Positions 16,436-28,585 are shown, counted from the stretch's first letter. The stretch is 64,000 nucleotides of DNA from Candidatus Krumholzibacteriota bacterium (GCA_024275485.1 JAJRZA010000037.1:69241-133240); one strand, 5' to 3'. Notes: a model not told the origin generated them from the sequence alone. Numbers and translations are program-made.

Positions 16436-17904
16436 CAGAACATGGCCTTCAAACTCAAGCCGGCAAATTTGCGGTTGTAACCACTGGCGCTGCTGAACCG
16501 ACTGCGGGAGTAACCGATTTCCGCCGAAACGAAGGTGCGGTCGCCCAGGCGCCAGCCCCAGCGTCCGGACATGCCGGCCACCGTCAGGGCTTCGCTACCC
16601 AGCTCTTTTTCCATTCCTACGCTGCCATCCAGTTTGAAGGTCATGCGTTGGGTGCGGGTCTCGAGCATCAGGCGCCAACTGCCGTTGCGCACCCAATCGG
16701 GAGCCCAGTAGCCGCCGGGATATGGGATCGTGAAATCCATGTAGGTAAGGGTTGGTCCGGTGAGAATCTTCAGACTGCCTTCGCGTCCCCAGAACAGATG
16801 TGCGCTGCCATTGCGTTTGGTGTTGCCGTCACTGTAGTCCGCCAAAATTCCGGCCCCGCCCACAGTGAAATGCCGGGCAAATCGCCAATCGGCCGAGGCG
16901 CTGACCTGTTGAAAGTCGATGCGCTCGTCGAAAGCTTGGTAGGTTTCCAGGGCCATGGAGCTGGCGCCAAAATCAATGCGCAGGCGGGGCAGGGCCATCC
17001 AGGTCAGCCAGGCATCACCACCGGGCCGGGTCCAATCCAGTTTTTCGGTGCCGGCATCGGTGATGGGCTCACTACTGCCGAAGTGCTCCAGCCAACCATA
17101 GGCGTGAAAGGACCAGTTGTGGGCCATGGTGCCCACCATTCCCAATTGCAGTCGTGGAGCAAGGATATCGGCCTTGCCGGGCATGCGATACGACGCCACA
17201 GACGGGGCTATTTGCAGCAGTTTGTTGCCAAATACCTCCAGATGACCATCGGCGGTGAAGCGGTAGATATCCAACCCGTCGCTGTCCCAACTGGCGGCCG
17301 CCCGCAACCCCAGATGTGAGGTGTAGCTGTCCATGACAGTGAGCAAGAAGTTGGAGCTTTCACGGCCGGGAGCGGACTCCGCCTCGAAGTCATCTTCAAC
17401 GGCGCGCACTACGGCGTAACCTTCATGCATCTCGTTGTTCCAGAGCAGACTGCGACCCAAACCCAGGCGTGCGCCGCCATCGGTTTCATCTTCAGCAACC
17501 AGTTGCCGGTAAAGAACGATCGCTTCTTTCTGACGACCACTCCAGCTGTAGGCCTGGGCCAAACCCTTGCGCACATCCCGATTGTTCTCATCAGGATGCC
17601 GGGCGAGGTAACGCCTGAAGTAGAAAATGGCCTTGTCAGCGTCTTCACGCCACAGCTTCTGGTAGGCGATTTCCTGGGCCACTGTTTTGACCAGACGGGC
17701 ATCATTGGCCAGGGCCTCCAGGTAATCGGCCACCGCTTCGTGGTGGCGTTCCTGACCAGCGGCATCCCTGGCCTGGGCAACTTTTTCCCATGCCTTGCGG
17801 GTGTTGATGATGTTGGTGTCCGGTTGGGAAGGAACGGCATCAACAGCGTTGGCACCTACCGGAACAAGCATCAGAACCCACCACAGATTGCGCAAAATAC
17901 TCAT
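16435..17904 (-). CDS. pgaA: TPR-porin outer membrane protein (PgaA-like polysaccharide exporter)
   Basis: A 489-residue protein: signal peptide, an N-terminal helical TPR part (about residues 35-200, with repeats such as YFRRYLARHPDENNRDVRKG), then a C-terminal beta-barrel rich in alternating aromatic strands and ending in Phe, the usual outer-membrane-protein signature. This is the architecture of PgaA, which binds deacetylated PNAG in the periplasm and exports it. It is smaller than E. coli PgaA (about 800 residues). The start is the ATG at 17904, which begins the signal peptide; the frame extending to 18009 overlaps the glycosyltransferase gene. It lies 2 nt after that gene's stop. Confidence 0.82.
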   Translation of the reverse strand: MSILRNLWWVLMLVPVGANAVDAVPSQPDTNIINTRKAWEKVAQARDAAGQERHHEAVADYLEALANDARLVKTVAQEIAYQKLWREDADKAIFYFRRYLARHPDENNRDVRKGLAQAYSWSGRQKEAIVLYRQLVAEDETDGGARLGLGRSLLWNNEMHEGYAVVRAVEDDFEAESAPGRESSNFLLTVMDSYTSHLGLRAAASWDSDGLDIYRFTADGHLEVFGNKLLQIAPSVASYRMPGKADILAPRLQLGMVGTMAHNWSFHAYGWLEHFGSSEPITDAGTEKLDWTRPGGDAWLTWMALPRLRIDFGASSMALETYQAFDERIDFQQVSASADWRFARHFTVGGAGILADYSDGNTKRNGSAHLFWGREGSLKILTGPTLTYMDFTIPYPGGYWAPDWVRNGSWRLMLETRTQRMTFKLDGSVGMEKELGSEALTVAGMSGRWGWRLGDRTFVSAEIGYSRSRFSSASGYNRKFAGLSLKAMF

Positions 17905-17906
17905 GA

Positions 17907-19175
17907 CTACTCCCTGATGGGTTTCCAAAGCGTGTATTTGCGCTTCTGACGGTTGACGTTCAGACCCAGGGGCGTGGTGGTCACGGTGATCACGGCCATG
18001 AGAATCCAATAGATCAAGGGATAGAAAACAGCGACCACGAAATATCGGGGCAGCAACACGTCATATCCCTTGTCCAAAACCACTCCGATGACCAGCTGGC
18101 CCAAACAGACCGTGGCAATCAGCATTCCCCAGAAGTTGGGAATGGGGGAGGCCCCGATGGGGGGATAACCTACGGCGTAACTCGACACCCAGATCACCGT
18201 CAGCATGACGTAGATATAAGCCCAGAGCACGGACATGTTGGCTTCAACGAGCACGGGCCAGAAACGACGGTGCTTCCATTGCATCAGCTCTTTCCCATGG
18301 CGAACCAGAACCTGACTCAGGCCCAGGGCCCAGCGCCGTCGCTGCCGCCACAAACCATCCACGGATTGGGGCACTCGCATCCACATCACGGCGCGGGATT
18401 CATAGCGCACATCCCAGTGCCGCAATTGCAGACGCCAGGTCAAGTCGATGTCCTCGGTGGCCATGTCCGGACTGTAGAGTCCCACGTCGAAAAGGGCGGA
18501 ACGACGGAAAATTCCGACCACGCCACTCATGGTCATGATGCGGCCCCAAACCCGCTGGGCCCGGCGCATCATCGAAATGATGGATGCGAACTCAATGGCC
18601 TGCAGCTTGGAAAGAAAACTCTCCCGGTTGACCACGCGGGGGTTGCCGGTCACGGCGGCGCAGCGTGGAAATTTGAAGTGCGGCACCAGGTAATCCAGAA
18701 TGTGGGAATCGGGCACCGCGTCGGCGTCCATAACCAGGATCAGCTCGCCCCGGGTCAAGGGCAGGGCATCGTTCAGGGCGAGGGCTTTGCCTTCATTCAC
18801 CTTTTTACGCACCAAACGCACCCGCGCATTGTCCAGGAAAGGTTCAATTTTCAGCAGGGTATCGTCGGTGCTGCAGTCATCGACGACCACCACTTCAAAG
18901 TTGGGATACTCCACCTTCAAAACACCATCGAGTGTATCAGCGATGTTGCTTTCTTCGTTGAAGGCCGGAATGATAAAAGTGACCAACGGCTTTTCCTTGA
19001 GGGCATAGAAAAGGTCGAAAGCACCTTTCTTGCCGCCCTCCCGGCGCCGATAGAAAATGATGGAGGTGAAAATCCACATCACGCTGGACACCAAGGGATA
19101 CCAGGCAAAATAGACGAGCAGAACCATATAAAAAGGGGAGTTCTCCAGGGAAACAACCAAATTGTAAAAATCCAT
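17907..19175 (-). CDS. pgaC: Processive family 2 glycosyltransferase (PgaC-like poly-GlcNAc synthase)
   Basis: A 422-residue inner-membrane synthase with an N-terminal membrane segment, a GT2 domain (about residues 65-290) and three C-terminal membrane segments. The catalytic motifs of processive synthases are all visible: VVVDDCS, MDADAVP, ATEDIDLTW and the QRRRW pentad. Such enzymes polymerise UDP-GlcNAc and push the chain across the membrane. Second gene of the operon; its ATG shares one base with the stop of the PgaD-like gene. The product could in principle be another hexosamine polymer, but the deacetylase and TPR-porin neighbours favour PNAG. Confidence 0.9.
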   Translation of the reverse strand: MDFYNLVVSLENSPFYMVLLVYFAWYPLVSSVMWIFTSIIFYRRREGGKKGAFDLFYALKEKPLVTFIIPAFNEESNIADTLDGVLKVEYPNFEVVVVDDCSTDDTLLKIEPFLDNARVRLVRKKVNEGKALALNDALPLTRGELILVMDADAVPDSHILDYLVPHFKFPRCAAVTGNPRVVNRESFLSKLQAIEFASIISMMRRAQRVWGRIMTMSGVVGIFRRSALFDVGLYSPDMATEDIDLTWRLQLRHWDVRYESRAVMWMRVPQSVDGLWRQRRRWALGLSQVLVRHGKELMQWKHRRFWPVLVEANMSVLWAYIYVMLTVIWVSSYAVGYPPIGASPIPNFWGMLIATVCLGQLVIGVVLDKGYDVLLPRYFVVAVFYPLIYWILMAVITVTTTPLGLNVNRQKRKYTLWKPIRE

Positions 19176-19579
19176 CAGCGACCCCTCCTGGCAACGGAAT
19201 ACACCTTTTTGCCGGGGTATTCGTGGTCCGGATCGGCGGCTTCTTCTTCTTCAGTGAAAGGAACCAATTCGATATCAATGACGGATGCGGCCTGCAACTC
19301 GCTGATGTCCGGGGCGACGATCCGGCGGTTCAGATGGTCCACTTCGAAGGGTTCGGGAACCGCCGGCGCAGGCGTATTGCGCAGATTCCGTCGAGCCAAA
19401 CGTTTGTTGTGCTGCACCCACCAAAAAGTGGTTATCAAGCCCACGACTATGACAATGGACAAGATCCCGAGGGCCTGCACAGTCTCTGCGCCGATTTCCC
19501 TCTTGCTGACTACAAACCAGTAGTACCCGAATAGGCACCACATAAGCAGGGAAATAATCACATGAAAAAAATGTCGCAT
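19175..19579 (-). CDS. pgaD: PgaD-like small membrane protein
   Basis: A short protein of about 134 residues with two membrane helices in its first 60 residues (HVIISLLMWCLFGYYWFVV and ILSIVIVVGLITTFWW) and a charged, cytoplasmic C-terminal tail rich in acidic residues. PgaD proteins have exactly this two-helix plan and bind PgaC as part of the synthase and of its c-di-GMP switch. The ATG at 19579 is preferred because it begins the first helix; a GTG at 19660 would add a basic extension. Assignment rests on position and topology, not on a strong motif. First gene of the operon. Confidence 0.6.
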   Translation of the reverse strand: MRHFFHVIISLLMWCLFGYYWFVVSKREIGAETVQALGILSIVIVVGLITTFWWVQHNKRLARRNLRNTPAPAVPEPFEVDHLNRRIVAPDISELQAASVIDIELVPFTEEEEAADPDHEYPGKKVYSVARRGR

Positions 19580-19817
19580 GGAATTTACCAAACCTATGAC
19601 TGGGCTGAAAAACCGACGGCCGACCACATGGCGAAAGGTTGACCAGCCAACCTGCGCCACTTACACTATCGCGACTGCTCTGCAGTTGATTGTGACCGAG
19701 AGCCCGGCTCCTGTTGCCACATTGCCTCTGATGCTAACCCGGTGTTATTCTATCTTTTCGGCTGGGGCAGGCCCCAATTAAAGCAAAAAACCGGTCTTAC
19801 GTGAGAATGGAGTGGAA

Positions 19818-22523
<2,706 letters not shown>

Positions 22524-22550
22524 TTTTTGGTCATTTTTGAAGTCCCTGCA

Positions 22551-24650
22551 GTGAAGCCCGATAGGCGCCCATTTTTGGTCGCCCTGGTATGCAGCACTCT
22601 TTACGCCCTGCTGGCTTTTCTTATTCACCTGCGCTGGTTTCCCATCGGTGATATGGGTGTGGAAGCAGATTTTTATGCCGAATTGGTGGTGTCGGCTCAG
22701 CGTTTGCTTGATGGTCGATTTTCCCTGGCCAATTACCCATTCAAGGGGCCGTTGTACTCTTTTGTGCTGGTGGCCATCCATGCCCTGACCTCTATAATGG
22801 GGGCGGATTGGTACCGTTCCGCCGTGCTTCTGAACGCCCTCTGTGCCGCCGGGGTTTTGCTGATCACCCACCAGTTGCTGCGACGATTGTTCGGCACCGT
22901 CATCGCCATGGCGGCAACCATATCCACCGGCCTCTCTCAGGAATTTTTTGTGCACGCGCACAAAGCCTCCTCGGATATGCTGTATTTGCTTTTGTTCATG
23001 GCCACGGTTTCGGCCGTGATCGATGGACGAAGTGCGAGACGATTGCTGGTTGCTGGCGCCCTCGCCGGTTTCGCCTTTCTTACGCGTTACAGTGGAGGTG
23101 TTTTACTGGGGGCGGGAATCGTTTCCATCCTTTTCGTATATCCACCCCATGGGTGGAGACAACGGGCGATGTGGCCCGCAGCCTTTGTTCTGGGTTTTAT
23201 CGCAGTAACCACACCCTGGTTTGCCGTAAATCTGGCCTACAACGGACACCTGCTCAATGAAGGCAACCTGATGAATGTCGTGCAGGAGTTTTATGGCGGC
23301 GCGCGAGCCGGGAAAATTCCAGCCGATGGTTTCCATACACTGTTTGATGTGATCGCCAATGATCCTGCATTCTTCATCGTTCATTTTTTTAAAAATATTC
23401 CCCTTCATTTCAACCGGGACATGGTCCAGGTCCTGGGAATTTGGATCTGGCCATTGGTGGCTGGTGGAATTCTGGGGATAATCTGTACTTTTTCGCTGCC
23501 GGGCCGGTGGAAGACCAGGGCGCAAAGGTGGCGCCTTAACCGCGACCAAATGGTGTTTTTCCTCTTTGCCGCCTGCTCCTTCCTTGGCATGTGCCTGGTT
23601 TTTCACCGCCCCAGATTTTCGTTCCCCCTTGTTCCAGTATACTTTGTCCTGGCCTATGGCTCCATCATGGGATTCACCAGGGCGTCGATGATGTTCAAGG
23701 AACAATGGCGGACGATGGTAGCGGTGGCCCTGGTGGTGGCGGCTTTGGCCGCCGCTCAAATCCGCGACATCATCAGGGGCGAACAATATTACCTGGCCCG
23801 TCGTCCCCTGGAGGTCTTGGAATGGGCTCCACGGGTTCGCTCCCTGGCCGAGCAGACCGGTTCCAAGACACTGATGGCCCGCAAGCCTCATCTGGCACAC
23901 TATGCCGGTCTTGAGCCTGTAGCTTATCCCCAAACGGTGCCGGGATATTTCGACTTTTTGCGGTATGCTTTTGACCACGGTGTCGACCTTATCGCCGTGG
24001 GTGAAATGGAGAGGGAAATCGTTGGTGAGACGATGATTTTAAACTCACTGGACAGGGCTGTGGGTATGACTCGATCAGTGGCTCTAGCCGGACTGAATCT
24101 TTACCATTTTGATCGCCGCGCCGGTCTGAAGGCCTGCTCCTCGGTGCCGGAAATTGTCGAGCTTTTGGAAGATCTCGCCTTGACCAAAAGCCAAGCAGAA
24201 CTGCCCGATCCAGGCCGGTCAATTTTTAACGCGGGCTTTGAATTGGGCAGCGCTTACATGTCCCTCGGCCAGTGGCAGGATGCCTTGAAGCAATACCTGT
24301 TGTGCAGCGACCTTATAAAAAACCACCCCGGCACTATCGGAATGGGCGATCGTGATTACCTTAAGGTTTGTTTGGCTTTTTGCTACCTGAAGCTGAAGAA
24401 CCCCGCTGGTGGGCTGGTTCTGCTTGGTGAAAACTTGTCGGAACTGGGTCCGGTGAGTGACGCCTACCTCACGGGTTTGCGGCACTTTGTTCTGGGTCGA
24501 TTGCTCTTTGATCTGCAGCGATACGATGCTGCCCAAAGACATCTCCGCCTGGCCTATGATTCTTACCGCGCGGCCAACCACCAAAACGGAATGAATGAAG
24601 CTCGATTATACCTCCGGCAAATAGCCGGACAAAAATTGGAGTCCCCATGA
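22551..24650 (+). CDS. GT39/ArnT-like membrane glycosyltransferase with C-terminal TPR-like region
   Basis: About 699 residues from the GTG at 22551 (a TTG at 22527 would add eight). The first two thirds hold roughly ten membrane helices; after the first helix comes a periplasmic loop with acidic residues (GDMGVEADFYAELV), the arrangement of the PMT/ArnT GT-C superfamily that uses lipid-linked sugars. A soluble C-terminal part (about residues 480-699) has helical repeats such as AYMSLGQWQDALKQYLL and is TPR-like. Acceptor and sugar are unknown. It follows alaS closely and its TGA overlaps the next ATG by 4 nt, so it heads or continues a four-gene run. Confidence 0.75.
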   Translation: MKPDRRPFLVALVCSTLYALLAFLIHLRWFPIGDMGVEADFYAELVVSAQRLLDGRFSLANYPFKGPLYSFVLVAIHALTSIMGADWYRSAVLLNALCAAGVLLITHQLLRRLFGTVIAMAATISTGLSQEFFVHAHKASSDMLYLLLFMATVSAVIDGRSARRLLVAGALAGFAFLTRYSGGVLLGAGIVSILFVYPPHGWRQRAMWPAAFVLGFIAVTTPWFAVNLAYNGHLLNEGNLMNVVQEFYGGARAGKIPADGFHTLFDVIANDPAFFIVHFFKNIPLHFNRDMVQVLGIWIWPLVAGGILGIICTFSLPGRWKTRAQRWRLNRDQMVFFLFAACSFLGMCLVFHRPRFSFPLVPVYFVLAYGSIMGFTRASMMFKEQWRTMVAVALVVAALAAAQIRDIIRGEQYYLARRPLEVLEWAPRVRSLAEQTGSKTLMARKPHLAHYAGLEPVAYPQTVPGYFDFLRYAFDHGVDLIAVGEMEREIVGETMILNSLDRAVGMTRSVALAGLNLYHFDRRAGLKACSSVPEIVELLEDLALTKSQAELPDPGRSIFNAGFELGSAYMSLGQWQDALKQYLLCSDLIKNHPGTIGMGDRDYLKVCLAFCYLKLKNPAGGLVLLGENLSELGPVSDAYLTGLRHFVLGRLLFDLQRYDAAQRHLRLAYDSYRAANHQNGMNEARLYLRQIAGQKLESP

Positions 24651-25573
24651 ATACGAACAATACCCTGATGGCCGTCTGCACAATGGCCTTGCTCCTTATC
24701 AGCTCCTTTGCCGGAGCCCAAGGCGATTTTGACGGTGTCAAAATAGAAACCACCCGCCTTGCCGATGGTGTTTTCATGCTCACTGGTGCGGGTGGCAACA
24801 TGGGGCTATGCGTGGGAGAGGATGGCCCCTTTCTCATCGACGATCAGTACGCTCCACTGACCGAAAAAATCAAGGCAGCCATTGCCGAAGTGACCGATCA
24901 GCCGGTTGGGTTCGTGTTCAACACCCACTACCACGGCGACCACACCGGCGGCAACGAGAACCTGGGGGAAGCAGGCAGTCATTTGGTTGGCCACACCAAC
25001 GTGCGCCGCCGCCTCTCGGCCGACCAGTTCTCCACCCTTTTGCAAAGAAAAACTGAAGCGTCGGCACCAGGTTTTTTTCCGACCATCACCTTCACCGATT
25101 CCCTGACTTTTCATTTCAACGGCCAGGACATCATTGCTTTCCACATTCCCCATGCCCACACCGATGGTGATGGTGCTCTTCACTTTCCCGAAGCCAATGT
25201 CATTCATGCGGGAGATGTGGTGTTTTTTGGTCTCTATCCGTACATCGATACCGCTGCTGGAGGCAGCATCGACGGTATGATCGCGGGAGTGAAAACCCTG
25301 GTGGATTTGAGCGACGACCAAACACAAATCATCCCCGGCCACGGTCCCTTGTTGCACAAAAACCAACTGATCGAATATCTGGATATGCTGACCCGGGCGC
25401 GGGCAAATATAGTGGCGGAGATGGACAAGGGCGCAGATTTGGCCGAGGTTCAGGCAGCAAAACCCTGTGCTGAATGGGATGAAAAGCTGGGGCAGGCCTG
25501 GTTGACGTCGGATCAATTTGTGCAATCGATTTTTGATTCTTTGAAACTGGGTGGTGGTCATGAAGGTATTTAA
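24647..25573 (+). CDS. Exported metallo-beta-lactamase-fold hydrolase
   Basis: A 308-residue periplasmic MBL-fold protein with a signal peptide ending near SFAGA. The zinc motif HYHGDH is at about residues 92-97, a further His lies in IPHAHTDGDG, the bridging Asp in HAGDVV and the last His in PGHGP. The family includes B1-type lactamases and many hydrolases of small esters or thioesters; the Cys of true B1 enzymes is not evident in the HTDGD segment, so I do not call it a lactamase. Its ATG overlaps the stop of the glycosyltransferase gene and its stop overlaps the lipoprotein gene by 14 nt. Confidence 0.88.
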   Translation: MNTNNTLMAVCTMALLLISSFAGAQGDFDGVKIETTRLADGVFMLTGAGGNMGLCVGEDGPFLIDDQYAPLTEKIKAAIAEVTDQPVGFVFNTHYHGDHTGGNENLGEAGSHLVGHTNVRRRLSADQFSTLLQRKTEASAPGFFPTITFTDSLTFHFNGQDIIAFHIPHAHTDGDGALHFPEANVIHAGDVVFFGLYPYIDTAAGGSIDGMIAGVKTLVDLSDDQTQIIPGHGPLLHKNQLIEYLDMLTRARANIVAEMDKGADLAEVQAAKPCAEWDEKLGQAWLTSDQFVQSIFDSLKLGGGHEGI

Positions 25574-26516
25574 TTACAGACCATGGTTGATTCTTCTGGT
25601 TATCGGGGTGCTCATCCCCGGATGCAGCGAGTCCACTGATACACCGGATACTCCCACCGATGCAACGCCATTTTCCTCATCGTTCTTCATAACCCACGAG
25701 AATACCGTTTTGGCATCCCTCCCCCAAACCGCCATCGATCAGGCCATCGCCAATTTGCACATTGTCTACCAGCACACATCTCATGGCAGCCAGCTGATCA
25801 CCGGCATGAACTCCTTGGCGGCTTTTCCGGATTTTGCCGGCAAGTTCACCTGGGACGACAGCGGACAGAATCCAGCCGCTCTTGATTTTGACGATTTGGG
25901 CATTCCCGGTTGCGCGGACCTGAGTCAGGGCGATTCCATCGACAGTCACGGAGTGACCCCCTGGGTTACGGCCACTCGGCAACTGCTGGACAATGCGGAC
26001 AACCGCCACATCAATGTTGTGCTCTGGTCCTGGTGTTCCATCAACGGACACAATGCCCAGCGCTATGTTGATAATATGGAAATTCTGATTGGTGAATACC
26101 CCGACGTGGCTTTCGTTTTTATGACCGGTCACGCCGAAGGGCAAGGCACTGACTCAACAGTCAATGGAGTTCACTACAACAATCAGCTCATTCGAAGTCA
26201 TTGCCAAAGTAACGATCGCTGGCTTTTCGATTTTGCTGACATCGAGTCCTACAACCCCGATGGTGAGTATTTTTGGGACCAAAACATGCAGGACAATTTG
26301 GATTACGGCGGGGGCAACTGGGCCAGTCAATGGTGTGCGGCCAATGAAGGATCCCTGCTTGAACAATTGGCCACTGGTAACGCAGTGGATGGGTATGATG
26401 GATGCCATGGGTGTGCCCATTCGGACAGTCCCCAGGAAGCAAATTTGAATTGTGTGCTCAAGGGCAGCGCTGTTTGGTATTTGATGGCCAGGCTGGCCGG
26501 GTGGACGCCCCAGTAA
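25560..26516 (+). CDS. Lipoprotein of unknown function
   Basis: A 318-residue lipoprotein: the lipobox LIPGC near residues 17-21 follows a hydrophobic signal segment. The mature part contains notable motifs (YQHTSHGSQ, LWSWCSI, FMTGHAEGQ, CHGCAHSDSPQ), with several His/Ser/Cys that could form an esterase- or metal-type site, possibly SGNH-like, but I do not recognise the family. Asp203-region and late His (HSD) would fit a hydrolase; this is speculation. The start is the ATG at 25560, because it begins the signal peptide. It is translationally coupled to the MBL-fold gene, suggesting a shared periplasmic task. Confidence 0.75.
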   Translation: MKVFNYRPWLILLVIGVLIPGCSESTDTPDTPTDATPFSSSFFITHENTVLASLPQTAIDQAIANLHIVYQHTSHGSQLITGMNSLAAFPDFAGKFTWDDSGQNPAALDFDDLGIPGCADLSQGDSIDSHGVTPWVTATRQLLDNADNRHINVVLWSWCSINGHNAQRYVDNMEILIGEYPDVAFVFMTGHAEGQGTDSTVNGVHYNNQLIRSHCQSNDRWLFDFADIESYNPDGEYFWDQNMQDNLDYGGGNWASQWCAANEGSLLEQLATGNAVDGYDGCHGCAHSDSPQEANLNCVLKGSAVWYLMARLAGWTPQ

Positions 26517-26565
26517 GGGGCTAACAACGTGGGTTTGCCCCAAATAATTGTTGGGTGTGGATAAG

Positions 26566-27012
26566 TTATTCCACCAGGGTGAGTCGCACCTTGCCGGCAA
26601 TTTCCCCGTCCAAAAGCACCCTGCCCAAATAAGTCCCACTTGGCAGGCCCTGGCCGAAAGAGTTGCTGGTATTCCATAGTATGGCCGTCGGTCCAATTCC
26701 CACATCCCGCACCGTCGAATACCAAACCCGATACCCACGCAAATCAAACACCTCGATCTGCAGCGATCCCGGGTTAACAATGTTCATGCGGAACTCGGTT
26801 CGGCCATTGAAGGGAGTGGGAGTTGCGCGCAATTGGTTGATCTTGGCAAAGGTTGAAACCGATTCGTTGGCAACCCCGGACAACTCCTGCATCCGCTCTT
26901 CAATACCATCGACGGCGATCCAGCCACCGGGCCCGGTTTCCATATCCACCATGACCAGTCGCACATTCCTTCCCTGATGCTCGCTCACATCCCAGAACCT
27001 TTCGACCAGCAC
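26566..27012 (-). CDS. GH32/GH43-like propeller protein, C-terminal fragment after the TAA
   Basis: A 148-codon frame from a GTG at 27012. It holds the second half of the sandwich (WDVSEHQGRNVRL, GGWIAVDGIEE) and the FlgD-like tail. It has no signal peptide and no ribosome site, and it starts two codons after the stop, so it is best read as the rest of the upstream gene. Confidence 0.7.
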   Translation of the reverse strand: MLVERFWDVSEHQGRNVRLVMVDMETGPGGWIAVDGIEERMQELSGVANESVSTFAKINQLRATPTPFNGRTEFRMNIVNPGSLQIEVFDLRGYRVWYSTVRDVGIGPTAILWNTSNSFGQGLPSGTYLGRVLLDGEIAGKVRLTLVE

Positions 27013-27015
27013 ATT

Positions 27016-28419
27016 TTATCCATGGGGATGGATGCTGGTCAGGGTTTGTCCGGTGTCGCCATCGAGCAGGGCGACATAACATGATTCGGGATAGAGGCCG
27101 CCGGCAAGCATGAGGCGCAGCGTTGCACCCTCCAGGATGAATTCCCGGCTTTGCAGTTGTCCTGTGGCGGTATCGCCCAGGGCTGCTCCAGGGAAGCCTA
27201 TGCCACTGAGGGGACCACCGTAGTTTTCGCCGCTGTCGAACCAGCCATGACCTTCAGGATGGCGTCCGGGTTCATGGCGCAGAGTCGGGTTGTCGCCAAA
27301 GGTGGGAGCGGCCGCACCAACGGATCCATCACGAAACAACCAGCGGGCTAGCAAGGGGTCGGACTGAAAAACCTCCGGTGTGTGGCCGTCGTCCACAAAG
27401 CGCAGACTGTCGAAGCGCACGGTTACAAACCAGGAGTCGTCGCGGGGATCCTGTCCCTTGGTCAGGCGGGCAAATATTTCCGGGCCGCCCGTCTCTTCAA
27501 AACGCTTGATTTCTGGTGCCCATCCGGCGTCAACGTAGCTGCGTTCGCTCATGGTCCAATTGGCCGGATCAGCTGCCACCATATGACTGGTGGGATGATT
27601 GTCGATGTTCAGGTCCTGCTCCACGAAGAACAGATGGTGCCAGCCGTTGCGCACCAGGTATTGCACGCTCTCAAAGTCGTTGTTGCGGCCGGATTCACCG
27701 TCGTGTTCGAAAAAGACACCAGCATCCTGCCAGGTTACAAGGTCCGCTGAAACGGCCCGGTGCACGATGCCATGACGATAGCCGGGGTAGTCGCCCAGGC
27801 GCAAACCGGTTGTGGAAAGCATGTTCCACTGTTGGCCGTCGTGGAAAAGAAATGGGTCGCGGAAAGAACTCCAGTTTTGGCTGGGGGACCAAAAGTAGGT
27901 TAGGGAATGAGGCTCAAAAACAGGATTGGCGGTGCTCTTGGACCACACCTCAAGATCATCGGACCAGGCCAGGCAGGCGCGCTGCACCATGCCTTCGGAA
28001 ATTCCGGTGTAGAGCATGGCCCAGCGCTCGCTCTGATCATCGTAGACCACATCCGGAGCCCACATGGCGGTTTCGTCGTACCAGCCCGGACCGCTGGTGA
28101 GCACCGGGCCCAGGATATCCCAGTTTTTCAAATCCGACGAGATGGCGTGCCAGATGGTGTCGGCGTTGGCCGGGTGGGGATTGAACTGGTCGATGGTGTG
28201 ATAATAAACATGGTAGTCATCCGCCTGCCGGATCAGGCAAAAGTCCCAAACCTGACGATTGGCATGCACCAAATAGGGTGTCTCGAAATCAAAGGTTTGC
28301 AGGGCGGTGCTTGGCAGGGGGTAACCGAGGTGCAAACAAAGAACCAGCAAAGCCAACCCAACCAGTTTCGAAAAACCGGGACGCTGCTCTCCAAAAGAAT
28401 GCTGCGGACCTGATGGCAT
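27016..28419 (-). CDS. GH32/GH43-like propeller protein, N-terminal fragment before the TAA
   Basis: The 467 codons up to the TAA. It holds the signal peptide, the full five-bladed propeller and the first half of the following sandwich domain, ending SIHPHG. The propeller alone could still fold, so partial activity is conceivable, but it would lack the C-terminal domain seen in frame downstream. Confidence 0.75.
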   Translation of the reverse strand: MPSGPQHSFGEQRPGFSKLVGLALLVLCLHLGYPLPSTALQTFDFETPYLVHANRQVWDFCLIRQADDYHVYYHTIDQFNPHPANADTIWHAISSDLKNWDILGPVLTSGPGWYDETAMWAPDVVYDDQSERWAMLYTGISEGMVQRACLAWSDDLEVWSKSTANPVFEPHSLTYFWSPSQNWSSFRDPFLFHDGQQWNMLSTTGLRLGDYPGYRHGIVHRAVSADLVTWQDAGVFFEHDGESGRNNDFESVQYLVRNGWHHLFFVEQDLNIDNHPTSHMVAADPANWTMSERSYVDAGWAPEIKRFEETGGPEIFARLTKGQDPRDDSWFVTVRFDSLRFVDDGHTPEVFQSDPLLARWLFRDGSVGAAAPTFGDNPTLRHEPGRHPEGHGWFDSGENYGGPLSGIGFPGAALGDTATGQLQSREFILEGATLRLMLAGGLYPESCYVALLDGDTGQTLTSIHPHG

Positions 28420-28585
28420 AACAAAATTTTCCAACCGTGAAAAAACCAGGGAATCTATTCATATCCAATAACATTATATCACATTTTGACATCTTGACGA
28501 AACCCCCTCACGGCAGAGGCGGAACTGTTCACCGGCCATCTGTTGATGGTCCTGCTTCGCCAGCGACATTTTTATCCTTATCAAT

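Larger units (their letters stand above)
26566..28419 (-). pseudogene. Secreted GH32/GH43-like beta-propeller protein with FlgD-like tail, interrupted by in-frame TAA
   Basis: A single 618-codon frame broken only by TAA at 27018-27016 (codon 468). It encodes a signal peptide, a five-bladed propeller of the GH32/GH43 kind (motifs such as YHVYYHT, SSDLKNWD, MWAPDVVYDD, SSFRDPFLF), a beta-sandwich of the type that reads CYVALLDGDTG..VERFWDVSEHQGR, and a C-terminal FlgD/Por-tail-like domain (VFDLRGYRVW, LPSGTYLGRV). The stop falls in the middle of the sandwich: its two halves, on either side, belong to one known repeat pattern. The ATG at 28419 begins a long signal sequence; a TTG at 28434 is possible. 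Loss of the tail would remove the putative export or anchoring domain. Substrate probably a fructan or similar sugar, not provable here. Confidence 0.8.

Noticed and set aside
18270..19523. A 417-codon open frame on the plus strand
   Set aside because: Antisense of the PgaC- and PgaD-like genes, which have clear catalytic motifs or topology.
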